Source of the DNA: CAVOHU01 sp963817885
GTDB taxonomy: Bacteria > Acidobacteriota > Vicinamibacteria > Vicinamibacterales > JAKQTR01
Length of the DNA stretch: 64,000 nt
Direction of reading: 5' to 3'
Assembly (NCBI GenBank): GCA_963817885.1
Contig: CAWFQE010000002.1
Coordinates: 434,001 to 498,000, forward strand
Made by a program: the position numbers and the translations under genes. The stretch's first letter is position 1. Every line of letters begins with the position of its first letter. A model generated the notes under the pieces. That model ran no database searches. It was not told where the DNA came from and saw only the letters and a program-made list of their open reading frames with translations. This document shows positions 56,001 to 64,000 of this stretch, piece by piece.

Positions 56001-56992
56001 GAATCGGCGCCTTTCTCTCGGGATCCGGGCGTCGCATACTGATCTGGCCACCCGTGGAGGCAGGCGGCGACCAGGCGTTTGAACGGATTGTTGGCGACCT
56101 GCAGCTTGGGGCGCTTCGACAACAACCCTTCGAGCGCCATCTGCGCTTCCCGGGCTGTGACGAACTGCGAGTGTGTCTCGATGGCGAGCACTCTCTTCAG
56201 CCACGTCCTGAGCGTGGCGGGCAGCGGCTGCCCGCGATCGACGTCTCCGCTCATGGACAGCGACTCGATCAGGTCCGGAATGCGGCGCGGATACTCCTTG
56301 GCTTCGAGCAACCGGCCGAGCAGCAGCGCCGTCGCGACCACGCCAATCTGGGCGATGTCGGTCCGGACATCGATGCTGGCCTTGGCGCTGGCCACCGGCA
56401 TCGGGATGCGGAACTCGGTCCAGAGCCGGAGTTTGGGGATGTTCAGCCGCTCGAGCGCGAGACCGAGGACGTAGTCGGTCACCATGATCCGGCCGGCAGT
56501 AGTGACCAGGATGCGTTCGGGGCCGATGGCTCCGTGGGTCACGCCACGCGATTCGTGGAACAGCGCCAGCGCTCCAAGCAGTTCCCGAACGACGAGCAGC
56601 GCGGCGCCCGTCTCGATGACGACGCGCCCCTTGGCGGCCGCGTCCAGGATCTGGGACAGTCTGATTCCTGGAACGTGATCCGAGACGATCTCGACTGCGG
56701 TCAGGTCTTCTTGAGAAACCTCGACGCCCCGAACCGGCACGAACCGCGCCTGCCGGAACTTGGCCAGGCGTCCGACCCGCTCGTGGATCGACTCGCGCAT
56801 GCCGGCGATTTCCGCGCAGGGACGGAACGCCTCAACCGACTCGCCCTGGGCATCGGTCCTTATCAGACGCACGCCAAGGCGGTCCTGGAAGCGCGGCTCC
56901 TGCTTGATCGCAGGATCGGCAGACGAGCTGACCGAGAGGTTGGCCGGCACGGCAAGGGGGGCCTTTGCAATCAACGGGCCGTGTCCTGCCAT
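53027..56992 (-). CDS. Pseudokinase - Ala/Gly-rich repeat - membrane helix - PEGA domain protein
   Basis: A 1321-residue protein; ATG 56992 (MAGHGPLIAK) follows AGGAGG. Residues about 40-295 resemble a Ser/Thr kinase lobe, but HRD is HGAIGPERI near 153, DFG is VTDY near 172, and no glycine loop or VAIK lysine is visible: a likely pseudokinase. Residues about 330-770 are an acidic, Pro/Ser-rich disordered linker. Residues about 775-995 are Ala/Gly/Val-rich with regular Arg, as short amphipathic repeats (VRGVAAGATRLAGAVGGAVL). One membrane helix (WQYFFAVLMVPVALHGIEV) follows near 1021, then three or four PEGA domains (GTLRIDSAPHGLSVRIDGVA, GSLRVESQPAGAEVWIDG) to the end. PEGA domains usually face the envelope. 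Function unknown. Confidence 0.87.
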   Translation of the reverse strand: MAGHGPLIAKAPLAVPANLSVSSSADPAIKQEPRFQDRLGVRLIRTDAQGESVEAFRPCAEIAGMRESIHERVGRLAKFRQARFVPVRGVEVSQEDLTAVEIVSDHVPGIRLSQILDAAAKGRVVIETGAALLVVRELLGALALFHESRGVTHGAIGPERILVTTAGRIMVTDYVLGLALERLNIPKLRLWTEFRIPMPVASAKASIDVRTDIAQIGVVATALLLGRLLEAKEYPRRIPDLIESLSMSGDVDRGQPLPATLRTWLKRVLAIETHSQFVTAREAQMALEGLLSKRPKLQVANNPFKRLVAACLHGWPDQYATPGSREKGADSVPPVLIAPALEADAGTRRRIDAGASLSVAGPGPADVPVVERIDQDLAAGNLEPAISLAPEVRPGEVETVAPAPVPQEELVEQWAGSGQTPAEIIDTTWSPTEFDFGDASSAPASMSDIPSVDVVPPFNPVKIGVTIPGGSKRKPRLSEPEPVRAASQTAASPAVAEAPPLHRDDAARVHDLSDPDDELRRLTLSELESIHADSHVAATPADAGATARPAGTVATPPVSLAGAIDAPRQPEPVALESGPAESSVLAVPIETGSLPPQGDDVILAGILAGADDVQLPAVSPDAEPNRVESSVLAEAFEAQAPVAHAELESPHDVESLRPFLLSTPRAGSDEPTLAPIPGIESAISIGQDYEPPLDLGLYRPAAIGAASPQATPSLSAQEPAFVEQEDRWVRRESDDGQFAGVPAEARTRDRDLRESAAYPEVPRRRSTPVPVVEKGPSLVTLVAQAAFQATRNTASGIVRLVGEILAAVGGLVGGAARGSASLVRGTGRLLVSTATGLAGGIARVTLAVGRGVARALLATVRGVAAGATRLAGAVGGAVLAAGSITWRAMRGLAHGVSRATAAGLVMLAGGARVAARGGRSAAVVLLKALAALARFAAVAGRVLGKAGWTGLVQGGTLATRALRATGRGAIAGSALLFDGVVWLARGTARIVRPARRAERAPADQRPVYIGIDRPAPRMMRRWQYFFAVLMVPVALHGIEVAKSRWFDAASQSGTLRIDSAPHGLSVRIDGVAFGTTPLSTSLSAGRHRVELSGPKASRVHEVDVQAGTTTTLGPSTGTAAPTGSLRVESQPAGAEVWIDGVRRGKAPATIESLAVGAHTVVVRSESGSVTKGVRVQADQTAELVMPIYSGWVAVFAPVELNIIEGGRLIGSTEGGHVMLQPGEHSLELVSDRLGFRSTRKVVVLPGEVAALNMQLPPAPLEVVAPAGAEVRIDGQLVGTAPLGPLSVAVGTREVSVRLLSAGEQRQTMTITYRSPNKVIFE

Positions 56993-57140
56993 GGCTGGCA
57001 AGCCTCCTGGAGACCGCCGTTCGGCCCGCGTCGGGCGGATTCGCACGGCTTTTCCGGGCCCCTGGAGACACAATAGCGACGAGCTTGTACGCCCCGTTCC
57101 AGATCTGTCGTTCCGCTGGGTGGCCGGCCCCCACCGGGCA

Positions 57141-57146
57141 TAAAAT
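57141..57146 (+). promoter_or_regulatory. TAAAAT box five bases before the hutI start codon
   Basis: TAAAAT then five bases and ATG 57152, so transcription would begin at or just inside the start codon. No -35 and no RBS are visible. Another leaderless-type promoter like those at 34681 and 58432. Confidence 0.5.
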
Positions 57147-57151
57147 GCACC

Positions 57152-58423
57152 ATGGCTGAAACGCTCATCATTCGGAACGCCCGGACGGTCCTGACCTGTG
57201 CGGGACCCGCACCTCGGCGGGGTCCTGCCCAATCCGACGTCAATCCCATCCCTGGCGGCGCAGTCGTATCCCAGGATGGCTCAATTGTATTTATCGGCTC
57301 CGGGGAGGAGTGTCATCAGCGGTTCGGAAACGACTCCGGGGCGACGGTGGTCGACGCGGCGGGCTGCACCGTCATTCCAGGCCTGGTTGACCCTCACACG
57401 CACGCGGTGTTTGGCGGCGACCGGCGCGACGAACTCCGCAGGCGACTTGGCGGCGCAAGCTACGCCGACATTGCCACCGCGGGCGGCGGCATCGTCGCGA
57501 CCGTCAGAGCAACCCGGGAAGCGACCGAGGACCAACTGGTGGAATCGGCCAGGGCCCGGCTGGATGAAATGCTCGCAAACGGCACCACGACGGCCGAAAT
57601 CAAGAGCGGCTACGGGCTCGATGCCGACGCCGAGCTCAAGATGCTCCGCGCGATTCGGCGGCTCGGGCGGGAGCACCCGATCGACGTGGTTCCCACATTC
57701 CTGGGGGCACACGAGGTGCCGCCGGAATGGCGGAGCGACCGGCGCGCCTACGTCAAGCTGTTGACGGAGGTCATGATCCCGGCCGTCGCACATGTGCACC
57801 TTGCACAGTGGTGTGACGTGTTCTGCGAGACAGGCGTCTTCACGCCAGACGAGGCTGCTGAGATTCTCAACGCGGGGAAGGCTCACGGCCTGAAGCCACG
57901 CATACACGCCGACGAGCTTGCCGAGAGCGGGGGATCGCTCGTTGCGGCCCAGGTACATGCCAGATCGGCCGACCATCTGGTGTTTGCCGGACCTCGCAGC
58001 ATAGAAGCCCTGAGGGAGGCCGGGGTCGTCGCCACGCTGCTCCCCAGCGCGGCCTTCTACCTGAAGATCGGCCGGTACGCTCCGGCGCGCGACCTGATTG
58101 CCGCCGGCGTGCCAGTTGCGCTCGCGACCGACATCAACCCTGGCGGCGGCTTCTCCCCGTCAATGGGGTTCGCGATGGCGCTCGCCTGCTTCGCGATGGG
58201 CATGACGCTCGAGGAGGCGCTCATCGCCGCGACGCTCAACGCGGCGTTTGCGATCGATTGCCATGAGCGCGTGGGCAGCCTTGAAGTCGGCAAGCAGATG
58301 GACGCGGTCCTGGTCGCTGGTGATGCGGTCGACCTGATGAAGGTGGGAGTCGCATCCATCCGCGCCGTCATCAAGAAGGGCGCGGTCGTGTTCTCGCCGG
58401 GCCTTCGGTCGCGCACCGCGTGA
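57152..58423 (+). CDS. hutI: Imidazolonepropionase
   Basis: A 423-residue amidohydrolase of histidine breakdown, opening imidazolone-propionate to N-formimino-glutamate. Motifs: VDPHTHAVFGGDR (metal His pair), EIKSGYGLD, FLGAHEVPPE, IHADELAESGGS, LATDINPGGGFSPSMGFAMA and the LGxQ-like LEVGKQMDAVLV. Length is normal. No hutU, hutH or hutG in the window, so it is a scattered hut gene. ATG preceded by a -10 box only. Confidence 0.96.
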   Translation: MAETLIIRNARTVLTCAGPAPRRGPAQSDVNPIPGGAVVSQDGSIVFIGSGEECHQRFGNDSGATVVDAAGCTVIPGLVDPHTHAVFGGDRRDELRRRLGGASYADIATAGGGIVATVRATREATEDQLVESARARLDEMLANGTTTAEIKSGYGLDADAELKMLRAIRRLGREHPIDVVPTFLGAHEVPPEWRSDRRAYVKLLTEVMIPAVAHVHLAQWCDVFCETGVFTPDEAAEILNAGKAHGLKPRIHADELAESGGSLVAAQVHARSADHLVFAGPRSIEALREAGVVATLLPSAAFYLKIGRYAPARDLIAAGVPVALATDINPGGGFSPSMGFAMALACFAMGMTLEEALIAATLNAAFAIDCHERVGSLEVGKQMDAVLVAGDAVDLMKVGVASIRAVIKKGAVVFSPGLRSRTA

Positions 58424-58431
58424 CGAGCCCC

Positions 58432-58437
58432 TATAAT
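58432..58437 (+). promoter_or_regulatory. Perfect TATAAT box six bases before the DUF2079 start codon
   Basis: TATAAT, six bases, then GTG 58444. Same geometry as at 34681. No -35 hexamer is recognisable. Confidence 0.55.
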
Positions 58438-58443
58438 CGTCCC

Positions 58444-59868
58444 GTGCGACCCGGCCGATCATGGTTCGTCGCGATCCCGCTCGGCGCGTGGCTGCTGCTC
58501 TACGTCCCGCTCGGACTCGTCCGTCACTACGGGCTTCAGACCAACGCCTACGACCTGTCGGTGTTCGACTACGCGCTCTGGAATGCCCTGCACGGAGCGG
58601 CGGGCTACGTGCCGTTCTTCGGGCACTCGCTCGGGGCCCACCACGTGATGCCGACTCTCTACGGCCTGCTTCCGCTCTATGCGGTTGTCCGATCCCCGGT
58701 CACGCTCATCCTCGTCCAGTTCGCGGCGGTCGGCCTGGCGGCGCTGCTGCTGCACCGGCTGGCGCGTCAGCAGATGGGCGGCTGGCTGGCGTGCGCGGTC
58801 ACCACCGCCTTCCTGTTCTCGCAGCGAACGCACGTGGCGCTGATGAGCCCCTTCTACGTCGAGAGCCTGGAGCCGGCCCTGGTCTTCGGGCTCGTCCTGG
58901 CGGCGCGATCGGCGCGCTGGCGGACCTTCTGGCTCCTCGCGCTGCTCGCCCTGGGGTGCAAGGAAGATGCGGCGGTCTATCTGCTGCCGTTTGCCGTCCT
59001 CCTGGTCGTGCGGGAGCGGCAGCGGCGAACCGGCCTCATCCTCGGCAGCGTCGCGGCATGCTGGCTCGCGGCCGCCGCGCTCCTTGCGATTCCGGCTTCC
59101 CGGTCCGCCGACGGACTGCCGGCCGGCAACCCGTTCGTCGAAGCGCGGCTGCTGGGCCCGGGCGAGGCCGACCAGCCGGGCATGAGCATCCTCCGGCGGC
59201 TGGCCGGGCTGAGGACCCTCTCCACCATCACGACGATCACGAGCCAGACGGCATTCCTCTGCTGGGCCGGGCCGGCGTGGATGGCCGTGCTCGCGCCGGG
59301 AGCGGTTGCCAATCTCGCCGCGCGGTCCGACACGCTCCAGTCGACCCTGCACGGCCACTACATCTGGCCCCTGCTGCCCTGGCTGTTCCTCGCGACGATC
59401 TCCGGAGCGGCCGCCGTGCTGCGGCGGTATCCGTCGATCGAACCGTACCTGGCCTCCGCCCTGTTCGCGATGACGCTGGTGAACTCGCCGTTGCCTCGAT
59501 CGCTCATGACGACGAGCGCCGGGACGGATTGGCAGTCGGCCTCGGTGGTTCGACAAGGCCTGGCCTCGGTGCCGGCTGACGCGTCGGTGACGGCCATGCC
59601 GAACCTGATCCCGCACCTTGGCCACCGGAAGATCGTGCAGGCGATCGGCCGCGAGATCGCGGGCGTCGAGACCGAGTACGTGGCGCTCTCGATTGACGGG
59701 GATCTGTGGCCGCTCGATCGCGCGGGCGTCATGGCCCGCATCGAGACCTACCTCCACAGGGCGGACTACAAGATGGTGGCAGGCGGTCCGCTGTACTTGT
59801 TCAGGCGCAGCCCGCCTGCCCCGGCCGGCTCACGCGATCAACCTGGCGCGACAGGACGCGATCGATGA
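58444..59868 (+). CDS. DUF2079 family polytopic membrane protein
   Basis: A 474-residue membrane protein starting with GTG 58444. About ten hydrophobic segments; NAYDLSVFDYALWNALHG, FFGHSLGAHHVMPTLYGLLP and GCKEDAAVYLLPFAVLLV near the N-terminal half are typical of DUF2079, a GT-C-like family. It resembles membrane glycosyltransferases that use lipid-linked sugars, but no substrate can be assigned. An alternative ATG at 58420 would overlap hutI and add eight residues. Confidence 0.82.
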   Translation: MRPGRSWFVAIPLGAWLLLYVPLGLVRHYGLQTNAYDLSVFDYALWNALHGAAGYVPFFGHSLGAHHVMPTLYGLLPLYAVVRSPVTLILVQFAAVGLAALLLHRLARQQMGGWLACAVTTAFLFSQRTHVALMSPFYVESLEPALVFGLVLAARSARWRTFWLLALLALGCKEDAAVYLLPFAVLLVVRERQRRTGLILGSVAACWLAAAALLAIPASRSADGLPAGNPFVEARLLGPGEADQPGMSILRRLAGLRTLSTITTITSQTAFLCWAGPAWMAVLAPGAVANLAARSDTLQSTLHGHYIWPLLPWLFLATISGAAAVLRRYPSIEPYLASALFAMTLVNSPLPRSLMTTSAGTDWQSASVVRQGLASVPADASVTAMPNLIPHLGHRKIVQAIGREIAGVETEYVALSIDGDLWPLDRAGVMARIETYLHRADYKMVAGGPLYLFRRSPPAPAGSRDQPGATGRDR

Positions 59869-59919
59869 CCGAGCGGATTCGCGACCGGGCCGACCGCGCG
59901 CCGGACGCCGCTGGCCTGA

Positions 59920-60288
59920 CTACTTCCTGTTGTTGTTGAGTGGGGTCCGGCCGCCGGGAACAAACCAGCCGTGGGCGGTGACGGTGAAGGTCCAGGGCTT
60001 CTCGAATCGCGGAAGGACCTGCACCTGCCGGGTGTAGCTGACGTCGATGTAGAGGTGATCGGACTGCCGCCTGACCGACACCTTCTCCTCGGTGACCGGC
60101 AGCCCGAGCCGCGACGCCTCGTCGAGGATCTGCGATCGGATGACCTGCTCGTCCTTGTCCACTTCGAACTGGGCGATCTGCTGGACCTTGTCGTCGAACT
60201 GGTAGTGGGCCCAGTAGGCAGATCCGATGTTCCACGCCGCGAAGACGCAGAGAGCCGTGATGGCGAGCTTGATGATTCTGCTGAGCAT
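59920..60288 (-). CDS. DUF4845-like small membrane protein
   Basis: A 122-residue protein with one N-terminal helix (IIKLAITALCVFAAWNIGSA) and a periplasmic domain ending FEKPWTFTVTAHGWFVPGGR. The ATG at 60288 overlaps the lepB stop by one base (TGATG), so the two are coupled. DUF4845 proteins often follow lepB. Function unknown. Confidence 0.75.
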   Translation of the reverse strand: MLSRIIKLAITALCVFAAWNIGSAYWAHYQFDDKVQQIAQFEVDKDEQVIRSQILDEASRLGLPVTEEKVSVRRQSDHLYIDVSYTRQVQVLPRFEKPWTFTVTAHGWFVPGGRTPLNNNRK

Positions 60289-60985
60289 CAGTGTATCTGG
60301 TGAAACACCCGCGTCCAGCGCGTCCGCGTGAAGAAGTGGACGGCCACCGAGGCCATCCCGCGAACCGATGCCGCCAACCCGTTCTCCTGATAGTCTTCCC
60401 TGTCCGACTGGTAGGACCAATATATCATCAAGGCCCGGCCCTTGATGTTATCGCGCGGCAGGAAGCCCCAATAGCGGGAGTCCTCCGAATTGTCACGATT
60501 GTCGCCCATCACGAAGTACTGGCCGGCCGGCACGGTCTCCGGGCCGTAGTGCTCGCGCACGTCGTCCGGCGTGATTTCGTGAAGATCGGTCGCCTCGGAC
60601 CGGGGCAGGTAGTGGGCGTACGGTTCGTCGATCGGCTGGCCGTTGATGTAGATGCGCCGGTCGCGTAGCTCGATGGTTTCGCCGGGCAGGCCGATCACCC
60701 GCTTGATGAAGTCCCGCTCGGGATCAGGCGGGAACTTGAAGACCACCACGTCGCCCCGGTGCACATCCCGCGTGGGCAGCACGACGCGTTCGGCGGCGGA
60801 CTCGGTCGGGGCGAGCAGGAACTTGTTGACCAGCAGATGGTCCCCGACCAGCAGGTTCGGCTCCATCGACCCGGTCGGGATCTTGAAGGCCTGGACGATG
60901 AACGTGCGGATGAAGAGCGCGAGCACGACCGCGATGACGATCGACTCGAAGTATTCGCGAAAGACCGATTTCCTGAATTCGACCA

Positions 60986-60986
<1 letters not shown>
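60288..60986 (-). CDS. lepB: Signal peptidase I
   Basis: A 232-residue LepB. GTG 60986 overlaps the lepA stop (TAGTG). One membrane helix (ESIVIAVVLALFIRTFIVQA) precedes the catalytic Ser in KIPTGSMEPNLLVGD; the Lys is in RDFIKRVIGLPGE, and MGDNRDNSEDSRYWGFLP is box E. It cleaves signal peptides of exported proteins. Coupled to lepA and to the downstream small protein. Confidence 0.96.
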
Positions 60987-62793
<1,807 letters not shown>

Positions 62794-62794
<1 letters not shown>

Positions 62795-63213
62795 CAGGCC
62801 GCACGCCTCGTCACCGGCCTGTAGACCAGGCCGATAATCACGCCGTAGACGGCCATCTCCAGCAGGGTGTCCACCACCCAGGCCACGCCCAGGCGACCGC
62901 TGACCGGAAGAGTCACGTAGTTCCAGGTCACGGTGAACGCCACCAGCATGATCCCGACGATGACGCCGAAGCGAAGGCCTTCCTGGACGCCGTTGCCGCC
63001 CTCGTGTCCTTTGGCAAACGCATAGGTGAATGCGAAGAAGCCGATGAGCGTGACGCCAAACCCCAGCACCAGGTTCATCTCGCCCTGGGGCCGGAACACG
63101 GCGGCGTGCTGCGCATAGAGATCAGCGAGCACGTAGGTATTCACCCCGTAGTTGATCGCGAGGTACGACAGCCACGCGACGATGGCGGCGGCTGCGAGAC
63201 GGCCGAAGTTCAT
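62794..63213 (-). CDS. Small four-helix membrane protein
   Basis: A 139-residue protein with four hydrophobic segments (AAAAIVAWLSYLAINYGVNT, LVLGFGVTLIGFFAFTYAFA, FGVIVGIMLVAFTVTWNYVT, LEMAVYGVIIGLVYRP). I cannot name it; the four-helix plan resembles DUF1761-type proteins. ATG 63213 is used; GTG 63222 three codons earlier is possible. Coupled to lepA by a one-base overlap. Confidence 0.7.
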
Positions 63214-63349
63214 ACCCGACACTCCCCGCCTGACCGCACCGGAGGAAGTCGGGAGGTCTCCCGATCCGAATCGCCAGTGCGTCGGTTGCAGGCCGCCCGG
63301 AACCAGGGCCGGCCCCCTACATCCCTACTGCGTTGCAGGATGATGCGGT

Positions 63350-64000
63350 CTACTTGCCGCGCGCCACCTGGGTCTTCAGCACGACACCGTCGCCGGCGAA
63401 CTGCTGGATGATCGACATCAGGCCCATGTAGAGGAAGCCCGCCTGGAACAGCACCAGGAACGGCAGCGTCCCGTAGATCCCGTTCGCCAGCGCGTAGAAC
63501 ACGGTCGCCGTGAAATACAGGCCGAGCGCCACCTCGATGAGCGGCTGAATGGCCATCGACTGCCGGTACTTCTTACCCACCCATTCGTCCTTGCCGCCCT
63601 CGATGCCGTACTTGGGCGTGCGCGCGAACTCGGACTGGTGCCCGAGCAGCGCCTCGAGCACCGCCCGCGTGTTGTTCACCGCCAGGCCGATGCCGATCGA
63701 CATCAGGAAGGGCACGTATTTGAGGCGGGTCTTCCAGTCCGGGTACAGCTCGCGCTGCGAGACCACGTAGAAATTGCCCACCGAGGCCGTGGCCGCGAAG
63801 AACAGCGGCACGTCGATGAGCAGCATCTCGTACCAGCCCATGTTGTAGCGGATGACCATCGACGGGAACATCAGCAGCGACAGCAGGGTCATCAGGATGT
63901 AGTTGAAGTTCGCCGTCAGGTGGAAGAACGCCTCGACCTTGACCCCGAACGGCTGATCCGACCGCAGGATTGACGGCAGCAGCTTGATGCAGGTCTGAAT
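63350..64000 (-). CDS. Family 2 glycosyltransferase (cellulose synthase-like), C-terminal part, cut by window edge
   Basis: The reverse strand is open from the window end to a stop at 63350. It starts mid-protein with IQTCIKLLPSILRSDQPFG, then VEAFFHLTANFNYILM, several membrane helices and VNNTRAVLEALLGHQSEFAR, PKYGIEGG. These match the C-terminal membrane part of processive GT2 enzymes related to cellulose synthase and glucan synthases. The catalytic domain lies outside. The sugar made cannot be told. The last residues VVLKTQVARGK are complete. Confidence 0.86.
   Translation of the reverse strand: MQTCIKLLPSILRSDQPFGVKVEAFFHLTANFNYILMTLLSLLMFPSMVIRYNMGWYEMLLIDVPLFFAATASVGNFYVVSQRELYPDWKTRLKYVPFLMSIGIGLAVNNTRAVLEALLGHQSEFARTPKYGIEGGKDEWVGKKYRQSMAIQPLIEVALGLYFTATVFYALANGIYGTLPFLVLFQAGFLYMGLMSIIQQFAGDGVVLKTQVARGK

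Overview
The window is 64 kb of high-GC, densely coded bacterial chromosome with no phage, plasmid or transposase genes. LptD, TonB/ExbB/ExbD, an HYR-SGNH lipoprotein and many signal peptides show a Gram-negative (diderm) cell. DivIVA, several TPR lipoproteins, pseudokinase/PEGA and HEAT-cyclophilin proteins, and a divergent membrane pyrophosphatase fit Acidobacteriota best, probably near Vicinamibacteria. That placement is inference from gene content, not from a marker phylogeny.

Layout. 1-401 is the start of a RelA/SpoT gene cut by the window edge. 578-1767 is a TPR lipoprotein unit with its own promoter, a palindromic operator candidate and a terminator. 2131-4887 (minus) is a tonB-exbB-exbD-exbD operon with a near-ideal sigma70 promoter. 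5031-7547 is a membrane pyrophosphatase. 7603-13187 (minus) is tgt-yajC-secD-secF-uppP-DUF502, a translocation and envelope operon. 13673-16395 is ddl plus a TPR protein. 16607-17023 holds two very short lysine-rich peptide genes, each with a strong RBS and terminator. 17061-20407 (minus) is menC-like epimerase plus a HEAT-cyclophilin fusion. 20600-31020 (plus) is a nucleoside kinase, accD, folC, lptD, four sugar-nucleotide genes and a two-domain polyprenol kinase. 31046-34500 (minus) is UbiA, HtpX and a frameshifted M20 peptidase. 34693-41562 holds a small secreted protein, thiC with a TPP riboswitch, an S9 peptidase and a frameshifted esterase. 41570-45280 (minus) is rlmI-tex, with tex carrying about eight frameshifts. 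45352-52678 (plus) is rpiB-glyA-dinG, an SGNH lipoprotein, a TPR protein, yggS and divIVA. 53027-56992 (minus) is a 1321-residue pseudokinase-PEGA membrane protein. 57152-59868 (plus) is hutI and a DUF2079 membrane protein. 59920-64000 (minus) is lepA-lepB with small membrane proteins and the end of a GT2 glycosyltransferase.

Together these genes cover envelope building (UppP, Ddl, LptD, nucleotide sugars, GT2), protein export and processing (Sec, LepB, HtpX, cyclophilin), TonB energy coupling, translation and RNA modification (Tgt, RlmI, LepA, Tex), and core C1, folate and thiamine metabolism.

The least explained material is non-coding or very small: the paired MAKK-type peptides at 16.7-17.0 kb; inverted tracts of 7-bp repeats near 13.2-13.6, 16.4-16.5 and 34.5-34.7 kb; and several start codons 5-6 bases after a -10 box, which suggests leaderless transcripts. 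Frameshifts in three genes between 34 and 44 kb may be assembly errors or real decay.
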